The position numbers were made by a program, and so were the translations under genes. Source: an uncultured Rhodospirillaceae bacterium (lineage in GTDB: Bacteria; Pseudomonadota; Alphaproteobacteria; Rhodospirillales; Magnetospirillaceae). From it: a stretch of 57,520 nt of DNA. Below the pieces are notes generated by a model that ran no database searches, was not told the DNA's origin, and saw nothing but the letters and a program-made list of their open reading frames with translations. The first letter of the stretch is position 1. Each line of letters starts with the position of its first letter. Shown here piece after piece: positions 16,315-26,720 of the stretch. The stretch lies in NCBI GenBank assembly GCA_903941105.1, contig CAJANL010000140.1:1-57520 (forward strand), given 5' to 3'.

Positions 16315-17604
16315 CTAAACAAGGCAATGGCCGGCCACCGTCAATGGATGTGCCGGTGCCAGCACCAACGACTGCAGAGTCCTGCCTACGAGTCCAAGGT
16401 TATAGCCCAGGTGCGGCACCGCGGAAACACCATCATCGTCATAGAGCGCCGGCAATACCGAACGGACCGCTGCCGGCAGTCCGCTGCCCGCCTCCCGCCA
16501 CCCCCGCCCCAGCGCCCCGAGCCGCAGCCCGGGCGGCGCCGATTCGGCCACCCGCACGGCAAAGCGCCCATCCCAGGTCACCTCTGCGCCGGCGATCAGT
16601 GCCAGAGGCGGCGCCACACGGGCGGCCTCGCGGCTGACCACCAGACGGCCCCGCCACGGCGCCACCCGGCAACCGGCCAGGGTCCGTGCCGCCGTCAGCC
16701 CGGCTGCCACCGCCCCATACAGGCCTTCGAGGCGTTCAAGGCGCGGGGGGTAATCGCCACCACCGACGGCAAGCAGCAGGCGGGAAAGCAGACGCAGGCC
16801 GATCTCCTCGGGGACCTGGCGGAACACCTCCGGCCGCACCTGGGCGAAACCGCCGGGATGCAGTTCCACCGCGCCGACTGCCGCCGCGGCCGACGCCTGT
16901 TCCAGCGCCGCCCGGGCCCGCCCCAGCCGCCGCGCCGTGGCGGCCAGGCGCTCGGCGGTCAGTCCCTCGGCATCCAGGGCGCCGGCCAGGTTGCGGAGAC
17001 GGACACGGGCGAAGGCGTCGTTACAATTAGAGGGGTCCTCGACCCAGGCCTGCCGGCGAGCGGTCAGCGTCGCCGCCAACCGGCCGCGCGGCACGTCCAG
17101 CAGCGGCCGCAGCAGACGGCCCCACGGAGTCGGCTGAAGCGCGGCCATGGCGGCGAGCCCATCCACCCCGGAACCTCGCCCCAGTCTCAGCAAAAGCGTC
17201 TCGGCCTGATCGTCGCGGTGATGGCCGAGCAGCAGGTGAAGCACGCCCCGGCCGCGACACCAGTCACCCAGCAGGCCATAGCGCGCGTTACGGGCGGCGG
17301 CCTGCAGGTCGGCGGCAGGCTTGGCGCCCTCCCAGCGCAACACGTGGTGCGCCAGCCCGGCCTCGGCCAGCCAGCCGGCGACACGGGCCGCCTCCAGGGG
17401 CGAGTCGGGACGCAGTCCATGATCGACGGTGAGCGCCACCGCCTCACCGCCCAAACGCCCTGCCCACTCGCCGGCCAGCAGCGCCAGCGCCAGGCTGTCG
17501 GCGCCCCCGGAGACGGCAACGGCGATCACCGGCCGTGATTCGTACGGCCCCAGCCGGGCCATCAGGGCGGAGAACTCTTCGGCGGCAAGCGGCTGGGCGG
17601 TCAT
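16315..17604 (-). CDS. tilS: tRNA(Ile)-lysidine synthase
   Basis: About 429 residues from the ATG at 17604 (starts at 17622 and at 17649 are also open). The N-terminal PP-loop ATPase motif SGGADSLALAL is followed by VDHGLRPDS and GHHRDDQAETLLLRL, all typical of TilS. It converts cytidine 34 of the CAU-anticodon tRNA-Ile to lysidine, changing its decoding from AUG to AUA. The longest frame begins in a TAATG overlap with cpoB but its first residues come from a GGGGGAGG palindrome, so the shorter start is preferred with limited certainty. Confidence 0.9.
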   Translation of the reverse strand: MTAQPLAAEEFSALMARLGPYESRPVIAVAVSGGADSLALALLAGEWAGRLGGEAVALTVDHGLRPDSPLEAARVAGWLAEAGLAHHVLRWEGAKPAADLQAAARNARYGLLGDWCRGRGVLHLLLGHHRDDQAETLLLRLGRGSGVDGLAAMAALQPTPWGRLLRPLLDVPRGRLAATLTARRQAWVEDPSNCNDAFARVRLRNLAGALDAEGLTAERLAATARRLGRARAALEQASAAAAVGAVELHPGGFAQVRPEVFRQVPEEIGLRLLSRLLLAVGGGDYPPRLERLEGLYGAVAAGLTAARTLAGCRVAPWRGRLVVSREAARVAPPLALIAGAEVTWDGRFAVRVAESAPPGLRLGALGRGWREAGSGLPAAVRSVLPALYDDDGVSAVPHLGYNLGLVGRTLQSLVLAPAHPLTVAGHCLV

Positions 17605-17648
17605 GCGAAAGCGCCGGTTCATCCCTCCCCCAGCGGGGGAGGAAGACA

Positions 17649-18683
17649 TTACTGACAGCTCAGCTTCTGGCGTTCCGAGGTGGCGGCGCGCTTAAGGCGG
17701 TCAGGCATGTCGGGGTGCTCGCTGAGCAGCAGGTGATAGGCCTTGCAGGCTTCCCTGGTCTTGCCCAGCTGGCTGAAGGAGCCCCCCAGCTTGTAGAGCA
17801 TGTCGGGCGCCTTGTTGTGCTTGGGATATTTTTTGTACGAATCGGCGAACAGGATGGCCGAGTTGGTGAAATCCTTGCGCACGAACGCCGTCTCGCCCAG
17901 CCAGAAGGCGGCGTTGCCGGCCAGCTGATGGGTGGGATACTGCTGCAGGAAGGCCCGGAAGCCGGCCTCGGCCTCGGCGAAACTCTGCCGTTCCAGCGCC
18001 CGATAGGCCTCCTCATAGGCGCCCTGCGCATCCTTGGGGGCAGCCGTTGCCACCGGCTGTGCCGCGGCGGTGGCCTTCTTGAGGTCCTTCTCGGGCATGC
18101 TGCCCAGGGTCTGCGGTCCCGGCGCCGGGCCATTGCCCTCGGCTGAATTGCCGCCGACATTGACGCCCTTGGGCGGAATCAACACCGGCGCGCCATTGGC
18201 GGTAGTGGCGCCCGGCGGCGGAGACTGGGTCGCCGGCATGCTGAGCTGTGGCTGGGCGTGGGGCGCGGCGGTGGCGAGATCCTTGAACCGCATGTCGACG
18301 TCGGCCTGGAAGCGCTCCAACTGCTTGATGGCCTGGCTGGCCTTGTAATTGGCTTCTTCGAGCTTGCCGGTGAGCTGGCGGATCTGCTCCTCCAGCTGGT
18401 CGACCCGATCATACACGCCAGCGGGCACGCCAGCGGGTGCGGCCTCGCCCGACGATCCGCCGCCCAAGGCGGGGGAACGGATGATGGTGGGAGCACCCGA
18501 GGCGCCCCCCCGCGACATCTGCTGGTTCATTACGCCGATGTCGCGCTCCAGGCGGTCGATGCGGTCATAGAGGGCACGGGTATCCGACTGGGCGGACGCC
18601 GGCAGAGCGGCGCCGGCCAGGGCGCCGGCAAGCAGAAGAACGGGAGCGATGCGACGCACGACCAACCTCATTTGCGGGACCAT
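17649..18683 (-). CDS. cpoB: Tol-Pal system protein YbgF (CpoB)
   Basis: A 344-residue secreted protein. A signal peptide (about residues 1-32, ending ALPASAQ) precedes a coiled-coil trimerisation segment (YDRIDRLERDIGVMNQQM and a second one at about 90-125). A low-complexity Pro/Gly linker leads to a C-terminal tetratricopeptide domain with three repeats such as YEEAYRALERQSFAEAEAGF and FPLEYxxH-type spacing. CpoB links peptidoglycan synthesis to outer-membrane constriction with TolA and Pal. It lies downstream of pal beyond a terminator hairpin, so it may have its own promoter. Confidence 0.9.
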   Translation of the reverse strand: MVPQMRLVVRRIAPVLLLAGALAGAALPASAQSDTRALYDRIDRLERDIGVMNQQMSRGGASGAPTIIRSPALGGGSSGEAAPAGVPAGVYDRVDQLEEQIRQLTGKLEEANYKASQAIKQLERFQADVDMRFKDLATAAPHAQPQLSMPATQSPPPGATTANGAPVLIPPKGVNVGGNSAEGNGPAPGPQTLGSMPEKDLKKATAAAQPVATAAPKDAQGAYEEAYRALERQSFAEAEAGFRAFLQQYPTHQLAGNAAFWLGETAFVRKDFTNSAILFADSYKKYPKHNKAPDMLYKLGGSFSQLGKTREACKAYHLLLSEHPDMPDRLKRAATSERQKLSCQ

Positions 18684-18704
18684 GCTTAGTTAGGTGAGCA
18701 TCGA

Positions 18705-18766
18705 GGCAAAAATAAGGCGCCCAACCCTTCCGAAGGGCCGTTAGGCCTTTCGGAAGGGAGGGCGCC
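18705..18766 (-). terminator. Rho-independent terminator after pal
   Basis: Read leftward, GGCGCCCTCCCTTCCGAAAG and its partner form a long stem with the loop TAAC, followed by TTATTTTTG. It lies 28 bases past the pal stop and separates the tolQRAB-pal transcript from cpoB. Confidence 0.85.
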
Positions 18767-18794
18767 TCACTTTAAACGTTCATGAACGGCTGGA

Positions 18795-19292
18795 TTACTT
18801 ACCCAGCACGGTCACGCCACGGCGGTTCTGCGACCAGGCAGCCTCGTTGGAACCGAGGGCAACCGGGCGCTCCTTGCCGTAGGAGATGGTCTTCAGACGC
18901 GAGGCGGGAACGCCGTTGGCCTTCATGTACTCCTTGACGGAGTTGGCACGACGCTCGCCCAGGGCGAGGTTGAACTCGCGGGTGCCGCGCTCATCGGCAT
19001 GACCTTCGACGGTGATCGAGTAGGTCGGGTACTTCTTCAGCCAGGCAACCTGCTTGTCCAGGCTGGCCTTGGCGTCGGCACGCAGAGCGTACTTGTTGAA
19101 GTCGAAGAAGACGCGGTCGCCGACATTGGCGATGAAGTCTTCCATCGAACCGGGAGCAATCTGGGCAGCCTTAGCGGCAACGGGGGGGGTAACCTGACCA
19201 CCCCCAGCCTGACCACCGGTGCTCTCGGGGGCGGATTCGCAAGCCGCGAGAAGGGCGGCGGCGGCAACAACGGAGAGGAAACGCAGCTTCAT
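18795..19292 (-). CDS. pal: Peptidoglycan-associated lipoprotein Pal
   Basis: A 165-residue lipoprotein from ATG 19292. The signal peptide ends in the lipobox LLAAC at about residues 16-20, giving an acylated Cys and outer-membrane anchoring. The C-terminal OmpA-like domain has the peptidoglycan-binding core with VEGHADERGTREFNLALGER. Pal ties the outer membrane to peptidoglycan and interacts with TolB. The frame stays open upstream to 19418, but the lipoprotein signal fixes the start. It is 168 bases from tolB. Confidence 0.96.
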   Translation of the reverse strand: MKLRFLSVVAAAALLAACESAPESTGGQAGGGQVTPPVAAKAAQIAPGSMEDFIANVGDRVFFDFNKYALRADAKASLDKQVAWLKKYPTYSITVEGHADERGTREFNLALGERRANSVKEYMKANGVPASRLKTISYGKERPVALGSNEAAWSQNRRGVTVLGK

Positions 19293-19460
19293 AGGTGAGG
19301 ACTCCCCCTCAATGGAACGCAAGTGTGGAATTAAAAACGACCGGACCCTAGAGACACAGCGCCAACCTTTCAGCCAACGCATCCCTCCGATGACAACGAA
19401 AAACGGTTTCGTCGTCACCGGGTAAAAATCCTAATCGGCGCGGACTATACTAAGATAGTT

Positions 19461-20807
19461 TTAGGGAATCAAGGGGGACCACGCAGGGTCGGAACCATCC
19501 AGGGGTGTTACCATCTGCCTTTCATTGAATCCGGTGAGGTCGATGGAGTACAGCTTGGCGGTCGCCCCCCTTCCCCTTTCGTCGGAACGGGTCTCGCGCC
19601 AATAGGCCAGGACACGCCCATTTGGCGCCCAAGTCGGGCCTTCCACCAACCACCCTTGCGCCAACAGACGCTCATCGGAACCATCGGGGCGCATGACGCC
19701 GATATAGAATTCGCCCCCCTTCTGCTTGGTGAAAGCAATGAGGTCTCCGCGTGGGCTCCATACCGGAGTCGCATAGCGTCCCTCACCAAAACTGATGCGC
19801 TGGGCATTGCCGCCGCTCGAATCCATCACATAGACCTGCTGACTGCCGCCGCGATCGGACTCGAAGACGATGCGGCTACCGTCCGGCGCATAGGACGGTG
19901 CCGTGTCGATGGCGGGATTATCGGTCAGGCGCCGCTTCTGCCGGGTCAGCAGGTTCATCTCATAGATTTCCGTGTTGCCCTCAGTGGCCAGGCTCATGAT
20001 CACCTTGTTGCCGTCGGGCGAGAAGCGCGGCGCGAAGGTCATGCCGGGAAAATCGCCCAGCAGTTCGCGGCGGCCGGTATCGATCTGGTAGACATAGACC
20101 CGCGGCGTGCCGCGATAATACGACATATAGGTGATTTCGCGGGCGGTGGGCGAGAAGCGCGGCGTCAGCACCAGATCGGCGCCGTCGGTGAGGAACTTAT
20201 GGTTCTCGCTGTCCTGATCCATGATGGACAGCCGCTTCTTACGGTCATTCTTCGGCCCCGACTCGGAGATGTAGACCAACTGGGTATCGAAATAGCCGTC
20301 TTCACCGGTGATGCGCTTATAGATGGCGTCTGAGATCAGGTGGGCGATGCGGCGCCAGCCCTGCGGCGTCGCGGTATAGGCCTGGCCGGTCATCTGGCTT
20401 TCCGAGAACACGTCCCACAGCCGGAACTCGACCCGCATGCGCCCGTCCGGGCCGACCTCGGCCTTGCCCTGGACCAGGGCCTCGGCGTTGATGGCCTTCC
20501 AGTCGGCAAAGCGCGGTTGCACCTGCAAGGACGCCGCCGTCTGGATGAAGGCGCGCGGGTCGACAGGCTTGAACAGCCCCGACCGTTCGAGATCGGCCGA
20601 GATCACGCGGGCGATGTCCTTGCCCAACTGCGCCTCGGCGGCGCCCCCACCGACGAATTCCGGAATGGCGATGGGCAGCGGCTTCATGTGACCGCGCGTG
20701 ATGTCGATGCGGACTTCGGCATGGGCGCCCACCGCTGCGAACAGCAGCGTCAGGGCGGCCAGGGCACCCGCGAGGAAGCCGGACCGGCGGTGGGTTTTCA
20801 TCATCAT
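19461..20807 (-). CDS. tolB: Tol-Pal system beta-propeller protein TolB
   Basis: About 448 residues from ATG 20807. A signal peptide of about 34 residues ends in AVGAHA. The N-terminal TolB domain is followed by a six-bladed propeller with repeated motifs such as [32 protein letters not shown] and [11 protein letters not shown]. The periplasmic protein binds Pal and TolA. The start codon overlaps the tolA stop (ATGA), implying translational coupling. Three ATGs in a row make the exact start uncertain by one or two codons. Confidence 0.95.
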   Translation of the reverse strand: MMMKTHRRSGFLAGALAALTLLFAAVGAHAEVRIDITRGHMKPLPIAIPEFVGGGAAEAQLGKDIARVISADLERSGLFKPVDPRAFIQTAASLQVQPRFADWKAINAEALVQGKAEVGPDGRMRVEFRLWDVFSESQMTGQAYTATPQGWRRIAHLISDAIYKRITGEDGYFDTQLVYISESGPKNDRKKRLSIMDQDSENHKFLTDGADLVLTPRFSPTAREITYMSYYRGTPRVYVYQIDTGRRELLGDFPGMTFAPRFSPDGNKVIMSLATEGNTEIYEMNLLTRQKRRLTDNPAIDTAPSYAPDGSRIVFESDRGGSQQVYVMDSSGGNAQRISFGEGRYATPVWSPRGDLIAFTKQKGGEFYIGVMRPDGSDERLLAQGWLVEGPTWAPNGRVLAYWRETRSDERGRGATAKLYSIDLTGFNERQMVTPLDGSDPAWSPLIP

Positions 20808-21742
20808 CTCTTTCCCAACATCAGGCGTGGATCGAAGCGGAAGACGAGCTGGCCGTCGCGAAGCGACTCGAACTTGTCCTTCGGAATGGGCAGCGGGCTG
20901 CAAAGACGGACGGCCCGGCGGGCGCTTTCCGCGGCGGCGATGGTAAAGCTGTCGGAACCGGCCGGCACCTGGGCACGGGCGTCGGTCACCGTGCCGTCGG
21001 CCTGCAGGAAGATCTGCACATCGACGATCAGGCGTTCCGGATTGGGCGCACCGCCGGGCGGGCTCCAACAGTTGGCGATATGGGCGCGCAGGCGGTCCAT
21101 CTCGGTCATGGAGACCTGCTCGTTGGGATTGTTGAGCGCCGAGCCCCGTACCGCCTGCGGCTGGGGCTGGGTCCCTTTCTCCTGCGTCACCGGCTTGAGC
21201 TTGGTGGCGGACTTGAGCAGGTCGTCGAGCTCGTCCTTGGGCTTCGGCTTCATCTTGTCGACCGACTTCAACAGCGAGTCCAACTCGTCGCGGTTGTCGG
21301 GCCGCGCCTTGGGCTTGACGTCGGACAGCCGAGGCTGCAGCTCGGGCTTCGGTTCCGGCTTGGGCTCGGGCTTGGGCTCGGGCTTGGGCTCGGGTCGCGC
21401 TTCCGGCTTGGGAGGGGCGGGTACCGGCTCGGGCGGCTTGGGTGCCGCGACCGGCTTGGGTGGCTCGGGCTTGGGTGGCTCGGGCTTGGGTGGCTCGGGC
21501 TTGGGCGGCTCCGGCTTGGGAGGCTCGGGCTTGGGCTCTTCCTTGGCCGGCTCGGGCTGCGGCTTGTTGTCCTGGATGGGAGGCGGATTGGTCTTGTCGC
21601 CGATCTTGACGATATCGACGATGATCGGGACCTCGACCGTCGGCGGCTCGCGCAGGAAATGCGGCAGACCGAACAACGCGAGCAGAACCACCGCCGCGTG
21701 AAGGCCGGCCGAAAATGCATAAGAATCGCGCCGCATTTCCAT
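20804..21742 (-). CDS. tolA: Cell-envelope integrity protein TolA
   Basis: A 312-residue inner-membrane protein. One membrane helix (about residues 11-29) is followed by a long Pro/Lys/Glu-rich stalk with many KPEPP repeats between about residues 55 and 140, then a charged region, and a C-terminal TonB/TolA-like domain containing [20 protein letters not shown]. TolA spans the periplasm and transmits proton-motive energy from TolQR to TolB and Pal. The stalk is Pro-rich rather than the Ala-rich helix of E. coli TolA, a pattern seen in alphaproteobacteria. Confidence 0.9.
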   Translation of the reverse strand: MEMRRDSYAFSAGLHAAVVLLALFGLPHFLREPPTVEVPIIVDIVKIGDKTNPPPIQDNKPQPEPAKEEPKPEPPKPEPPKPEPPKPEPPKPEPPKPVAAPKPPEPVPAPPKPEARPEPKPEPKPEPKPEPKPELQPRLSDVKPKARPDNRDELDSLLKSVDKMKPKPKDELDDLLKSATKLKPVTQEKGTQPQPQAVRGSALNNPNEQVSMTEMDRLRAHIANCWSPPGGAPNPERLIVDVQIFLQADGTVTDARAQVPAGSDSFTIAAAESARRAVRLCSPLPIPKDKFESLRDGQLVFRFDPRLMLGKR

Positions 21743-21751
21743 GGAAGATTC

Positions 21752-22203
<452 letters not shown>

Positions 22204-22204
<1 letters not shown>

Positions 22205-22929
22205 CAGACCTTCTCCTCCAACTGGCGCGACAGGATGGCGCCGAATTCACCGGCGAAGTTCTCCAGCCGCTTGGAATAGCGGTCGAGGTCGCTGCTGATC
22301 TTGTTGTAGGCGATCACCGCCGGAATGGCGGCCACCAGCCCCAGCGCGGTGGCGAACAGGGCCTCGGCAATGCCGGGGGCGACCACGGCCAGCGAGGTGT
22401 TCTTGGTGGCGGCGATGGACTGGAAGCTGTTCATGATGCCCCACACGGTGCCGAACAGGCCGATGAACGGCGCCGTTGAGCCCACCGAGGCCAGGAAGCC
22501 CAGCCGGCGCTCCAGCAGCTCCATCTCGCGGCCGAGGGTGACGTTCATCACCCGGTCGATGCGCTGCGGCAGGCTGGCGCGCACCGTCTCGCGGTCGGCC
22601 ATGCCCTTGGCGGCCGAGCGGCGCCACTCGCGCATGGCGGCGACGAAGATGGAGGACATGGGATCGAGCGGGCGCGAGCCGATGCGGTCGTACAGCTCTT
22701 CCAGCGAGCCGCCCGACCAGAAGCTCTCCTCGAACTGCTCAGCCCGGTTGTAGAGCTGGCGGATGCGCATCAGCTTGTCGAAGATGATGGCCCAACACCA
22801 GAACGACGCCAGCACCAGCGAGATCATCACCAGCTTGACGATGATGTCCGATCTGAGGAACAGCGCCCACATGGACAGGTCGTGCTGGGCGACCGAGCCC
22901 GCCAGCGCCACCGATTGAACGGGATCCAT
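22204..22929 (-). CDS. tolQ: Tol system proton channel protein TolQ
   Basis: A 241-residue MotA/TolQ/ExbB-family protein with three membrane helices (about 25-48, 138-160 and 175-198). The conserved [13 protein letters not shown] and [15 protein letters not shown] segments line the proton channel. It couples proton flow to TolA movement. It lies five bases downstream of ybgC in the usual ybgC-tolQRAB-pal order. Confidence 0.96.
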
Positions 22930-22934
22930 GACTG

Positions 22935-23354
22935 TTACCGCCTTTCTTTCAATTTTTTCAACAATGAATCCTGATAGCCGGCCGGCAGGCGAACCGGCCT
23001 GCCGTCGAGGCTGATATACGCCAACCGGACGTTGAGACGCACCAATTCGATGCCGTCGTCAAGGCGGCGGATGACCTGCCGCACCTTCAGCGATGCCCCC
23101 TTGACCTCCGTCACCTCGCTCTCGACTTCAAGCCGGTCGTCCAGCCGGGCCGGCTTCCTGAAGTCGATCTCGGCATGGCGCACGGCAAAAGCAGTGCCGC
23201 GGCCCTCGGCCAGCAGCGCCGACTGACTGACGCCCATTTCACGCACCATCTCGGTGCGGGCGCGCTCGGCGAAATTCAGGTAGTTGGAGTGATAGACGAT
23301 GCCGCCGGCGTCGGTGTCCTCGTAATAGACGCGGATGGGGAAGATGTGACTCAT
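22935..23354 (-). CDS. ybgC: Acyl-CoA thioesterase YbgC
   Basis: A 139-residue hot-dog-fold thioesterase. The N-terminal motif [19 protein letters not shown] has the Asp that is catalytic in the 4-hydroxybenzoyl-CoA thioesterase family. YbgC proteins hydrolyse short- and medium-chain acyl-CoA and are linked to phospholipid metabolism. The start codon overlaps the ruvB stop by 4 bases. Confidence 0.94.
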   Translation of the reverse strand: MSHIFPIRVYYEDTDAGGIVYHSNYLNFAERARTEMVREMGVSQSALLAEGRGTAFAVRHAEIDFRKPARLDDRLEVESEVTEVKGASLKVRQVIRRLDDGIELVRLNVRLAYISLDGRPVRLPAGYQDSLLKKLKERR

Positions 23355-24394
23355 TCCCCCTCCTCCGGCATCCCCGCCAAAAGGTCGAGCTGGACCAGCA
23401 CCTCCTTGGGCGGGTTGAGGCCGATATGCCTGAAGCCGCCGGCCGACAGCATACGGCCGCGCGGCGTGCGCTGGATCAGCCCCTGTTGCAGCAGGTAGGG
23501 CTCCACCACCTCTTCCAGGGTGTCGCGGCTTTCCGACAGGGCGGCGGCCAGCGTCTCAACCCCCACCGGCCCCCCGCCGTAATGCTCGGCGATGCAGGTC
23601 AGGTAGCGGCGGTCCATGGCGTCGAGGCCGAGCTTGTCCACCTCCAGCCGGTTGAGCGCCGCGTCGGCCACCTCGGCATCCACCGGCGAGCGGCCCGCGA
23701 CGGCGGCGAAGTCGCGCACCCGGCGCAACAGCCGCCCCGCCACCCGGGGGGTGCCGCGCGACCGCTTCGCCACCTCGACGGCACCCTCGGGCGTCAGGTC
23801 AAAGGACAGCACGCGGGCGCCCCGCCGCACGATCAGTTCCAACTCGTCGGGGGTGTAGAAATTCATCCGGCAGGGAATGCCGAACCGTTCGCGCAACGGC
23901 GTGGTCAGCAGGCCGGACCGCGTCGTCGCCCCCACCAGGGTGAACGGTGGCAGGTCGATGCGCACCGAGCGCGCCGCCGGTCCCTCGCCGATGATGAGGT
24001 CGAGTTGAAAGTCCTCCATGGCAGGATAGAGCACTTCCTCTATGGCCGGATTAAGGCGATGGATTTCGTCGATGAACAGGACGTCGCGCGGCTCCAGATT
24101 GGTCAGCAGCGCCGCAAGATCGCCGGCGCGCTGGATCACCGGCCCCGAGGTGGCGCGGAATCCCACCCCCAGCTCGCGCGCCATGATCTGCGCCAGGGTG
24201 GTCTTGCCCAGGCCCGGCGGGCCGTGAAACAGCACGTGATCCAGCGCCTCGGCCCGGCCCCGCGCCGCGGCGATGAAAACCTTGAGGTTGTCGCATACCT
24301 GCCGCTGCCCGACGAAATCATCGAGCGTCTGCGGCCGCAGATGGGTCTCGGGCTCACCGGGAGCCTTGTCGGGGGAAACGATGCGGTCGGTCAT
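23351..24394 (-). CDS. ruvB: Holliday junction branch-migration helicase RuvB
   Basis: A 347-residue AAA+ motor. Walker [13 protein letters not shown] (about residues 55-66), Walker [16 protein letters not shown] and sensor [17 protein letters not shown] are followed by the winged-helix DNA-binding domain with [11 protein letters not shown]. RuvB drives branch migration with RuvA. It starts 10 bases after the ruvA stop and ends in an ATGA overlap with ybgC. Confidence 0.98.
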   Translation of the reverse strand: MTDRIVSPDKAPGEPETHLRPQTLDDFVGQRQVCDNLKVFIAAARGRAEALDHVLFHGPPGLGKTTLAQIMARELGVGFRATSGPVIQRAGDLAALLTNLEPRDVLFIDEIHRLNPAIEEVLYPAMEDFQLDLIIGEGPAARSVRIDLPPFTLVGATTRSGLLTTPLRERFGIPCRMNFYTPDELELIVRRGARVLSFDLTPEGAVEVAKRSRGTPRVAGRLLRRVRDFAAVAGRSPVDAEVADAALNRLEVDKLGLDAMDRRYLTCIAEHYGGGPVGVETLAAALSESRDTLEEVVEPYLLQQGLIQRTPRGRMLSAGGFRHIGLNPPKEVLVQLDLLAGMPEEGE

Positions 24395-24404
24395 GCGACG
24401 AAGC

Positions 24405-25037
24405 TCACCGGGTCAATTCCTTGCCCAGACGCTTCAGCGCCTCGCGGATCAGGGTAGAGGTCGGCGCGCCGTCACCCAGCTCACGGGCCGCCTCGCCCAC
24501 CGCCTGGAAGGCCTCCAGCCGGCGATAGCCCAGATTGACCAGGGCCGAGATGGCGTCCTCCATGGGTCCCGACGCCGCCGGCATGGGCGCGGCACCGGCA
24601 ATGGCGGCGGTCGCGGGGGCGAAGCCGCCCAGGGTGAGGCGGCCGGCCTTGTCCTTCAATTCGGCGAGGACGCGGGCGGCCAGCTTGGGGCCGACGCCGT
24701 TGGCCCGGGTCAGCGCCGCCTTGTCCTGCGCCGCGATGATCTGCAGCAACTGCTCGGGCGCCGCGATGGACAGGATGGACAGCGCCACCTTGCTTCCCAC
24801 CCCCTGCACCGTGGTCAGCAGGCGGAACCACTCGCGCTCACCGGCGTCGAAAAAGCCGTACAGATGGATGGCATCTTCCCGCACATGGGTCTCGACGAAC
24901 AGCGTGGCCGCCGTGCCCGCCTCCAGCCGCGCCAGGGTGCGGGCCGGGCACGACACCAGATAGCCGACCCCGCCGCAGTCCACCACGGCCCAATCCTCGC
25001 CGACGGAATCGATCAGGCCCTTGAGTTTGGCGATCAT
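24405..25037 (-). CDS. ruvA: Holliday junction DNA helicase subunit RuvA
   Basis: A 210-residue protein. The OB-fold N-terminal domain begins [20 protein letters not shown]; a helix-hairpin-helix pair follows ([17 protein letters not shown] and [17 protein letters not shown]); the C-terminal UBA-like domain that contacts RuvB includes [16 protein letters not shown]. It binds four-way junctions and loads RuvB. The frame is open upstream to 25274 through a palindromic repeat, but ATG 25037 is the family start. Confidence 0.97.
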   Translation of the reverse strand: MIAKLKGLIDSVGEDWAVVDCGGVGYLVSCPARTLARLEAGTAATLFVETHVREDAIHLYGFFDAGEREWFRLLTTVQGVGSKVALSILSIAAPEQLLQIIAAQDKAALTRANGVGPKLAARVLAELKDKAGRLTLGGFAPATAAIAGAAPMPAASGPMEDAISALVNLGYRRLEAFQAVGEAARELGDGAPTSTLIREALKRLGKELTR

Positions 25038-25054
25038 GGATGCATCCCTCGGCT

Positions 25055-25203
25055 CCCTCCCCTGGCGAAGCCGGGGGAGGGTTGGGGTGGGGGCCCAACG
25101 AGGCGAGAGCCGAGGCGGGAGTGTTGCCGGCGGAAGAACTCCCGCCTCGCTCTTCGCTCGTCGGGCCCCCACCCTGCCCGCCCCCGGCTTCGCCAGGGGA
25201 GGA
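25055..25203. repeat. Composite palindromic repeat between ruvC and ruvA, copy 1
   Basis: A nearly 150-base inverted structure: outer arms CTCCCCTGGCGAAGCCGGGG and its complement, then GGTGGGGGCCC/GGGCCCCCACC, then inner GAGGCGGGAGT/ACTCCCGCCTC around a CCGGCGGAAG loop. The same layered layout occurs at 26572-26718 upstream of yebC. It could form a very long hairpin between two genes of one operon. Confidence 0.75.
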
Positions 25204-25221
25204 GAAATTCGCTTGCGGCCC

Positions 25222-25722
25222 TCATCTCCCCACCGCCTGCGCCAGGCGGCGCGCGGTGGCCCGATGGTGGGCATGGCAGATGGCGACCGCCAGGGCGTCG
25301 GCGGCGTCGGGGCTGCTCACCAGGCAACCGGGCAACAGGGTGCGGACCATGACGCCGACCTGTTCCTTAACGGCGCGCCCGGTCCCCACCACCGCCTGCT
25401 TGACCATAGCGGGCGAGTATTCCCCCACCGCCAGCCCGGCCAGCGCCGGGGCGAGCATGACGACGCCGCGCGCCTGGCCCAGTTTCAGGGTGCTGGACGG
25501 GTTCTTGTTGACGAAGGTTTCCTCCACCGCCGCCTCCTCGGGCGTCCATTGGGCGATGACGCGGCCGACGCCTTCGTGCAACTGCACCAGCCGTTCGGCC
25601 AGGCTCAAGCCGCTATCCGAGCGCACCACGCCGTCGGCGATATAACGCAGGCGGTTGTCGACCATGTCGATGATCCCCCAACCGGTGACGCGCAGACCCG
25701 GATCGAGCCCGAGAACCCTCAT
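25222..25722 (-). CDS. ruvC: Crossover junction endodeoxyribonuclease RuvC
   Basis: A 166-residue resolvase with the RNase H-like acidic site: Asp7 in [13 protein letters not shown], Glu in [20 protein letters not shown], and the C-terminal pair in [15 protein letters not shown]. It cuts Holliday junctions symmetrically. It leads the ruvC-ruvA-ruvB order and starts 9 bases after yebC. Confidence 0.97.
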   Translation of the reverse strand: MRVLGLDPGLRVTGWGIIDMVDNRLRYIADGVVRSDSGLSLAERLVQLHEGVGRVIAQWTPEEAAVEETFVNKNPSSTLKLGQARGVVMLAPALAGLAVGEYSPAMVKQAVVGTGRAVKEQVGVMVRTLLPGCLVSSPDAADALAVAICHAHHRATARRLAQAVGR

Positions 25723-25731
25723 CGTTCCCCC

Positions 25732-26487
25732 TCAGCCGGCGCTCAGTCGCTCCATCACCTCGTCCGGGATCTCGAAATTGGCCTGGACACGCTGCACGTC
25801 GTCATTGTCTTCCAGGGCGTCGAGCAGCTTCATCAGGGCGCGCGCGGTATCCTCGCTGGTCACCGGTACGGTGGTCTGCGGCTTCCAATCCAGGCGGGCG
25901 TATTCCGGGGTGCCGAAACGGGCTTCGAGCGCCTCGCGCACCGCACCCAGATCGTCGGGATTGGTGGTGATCTCATGGCCGTCGGCATCGGATTCCACGT
26001 TGTCGGCGCCGGCATCGAGCGCCGCCTCGAACATCTGCTCGGGGGTGGCGACGGCGGCGGGATAGCGGATGGCGCCGATGCGGTCGAACATGAACGCCAC
26101 CGAGTTCAACTCGCCCATGGCGCCGCCGTTCTTCGAGAAGGCGGTGCGGATCTCGGGCGCGGTGCGGTTGCGGTTGTCGGTCAGCCCCTCGACGATGATG
26201 GCCACCGAGCCGGGGCCGTAGCCCTCGTAACGGACCTCCTCGTAATTGGTGCCCTCTTCGCCGCCGGCGCCGCGTTTGATGGCGCGGTCGAGCGTGTCCT
26301 TGGACATGTTGGCGGCCCGCGCAGCCTGAATGGCCGCCCGCAGGCGCGGATTGGCCGCCGGGTCAGGCAACCCCGAACGCGCCGAAACCGTCAGCTCTCG
26401 GATCAGCTTGGTGAAGACCTTGGCCCGCTTGGCATCCTGGGCGCCTTTGCGGTGCATGATATTCTTGAATTGCGAATGGCCGGCCAT
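25732..26487 (-). CDS. yebC: YebC/PmpR-family DNA-binding or translation factor
   Basis: A 251-residue YebC-family protein: [20 protein letters not shown] at the start, [14 protein letters not shown] and [14 protein letters not shown] in the first domain, and the acidic second and third domains. Members have been described as transcription regulators and, more recently, as factors helping ribosomes through difficult sequences. It sits directly upstream of ruvC, its usual neighbour. Confidence 0.95.
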   Translation of the reverse strand: MAGHSQFKNIMHRKGAQDAKRAKVFTKLIRELTVSARSGLPDPAANPRLRAAIQAARAANMSKDTLDRAIKRGAGGEEGTNYEEVRYEGYGPGSVAIIVEGLTDNRNRTAPEIRTAFSKNGGAMGELNSVAFMFDRIGAIRYPAAVATPEQMFEAALDAGADNVESDADGHEITTNPDDLGAVREALEARFGTPEYARLDWKPQTTVPVTSEDTARALMKLLDALEDNDDVQRVQANFEIPDEVMERLSAG

Positions 26488-26571
26488 GTCTCGAAGAACC
26501 CTGGTGGATGGGGTACGCGCGGCTGTCTACCACATCTTGTGGCCTTGGGAAACCGCCGCCTTCTCTCTCTT

Positions 26572-26718
26572 CCCCCTCCCCCGCCGCAGGTGGGGGAGGG
26601 CCGGGGTGGGGGCCCGAGGAGCGTAAGCTCCGAGCGGTATTTCCGCCGGCATCACTCCCGCCTCGCTTGCGCTCGTTGGGCCCCCACCCTACCCTCCCCC
26701 GCCTTCGGCAGGGGAGGA
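26572..26718. repeat. Composite palindromic repeat upstream of yebC, copy 2
   Basis: Same plan as 25055-25203: outer CCCTCCCCCGCC/GGCAGGGGAGG-type arms, GGTGGGGGCCC and GGGCCCCCACC, and an inner ACTCCCGCCTCGC shared exactly with copy 1. The central part is less symmetrical than in copy 1. Confidence 0.7.
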
Positions 26719-26720
26719 GC

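Noticed and set aside
19461..21068. 535-residue TolB starting at 21068
   Set aside because: The extension runs through tolA in another frame; the signal peptide and ATGA overlap support the start at 20807.
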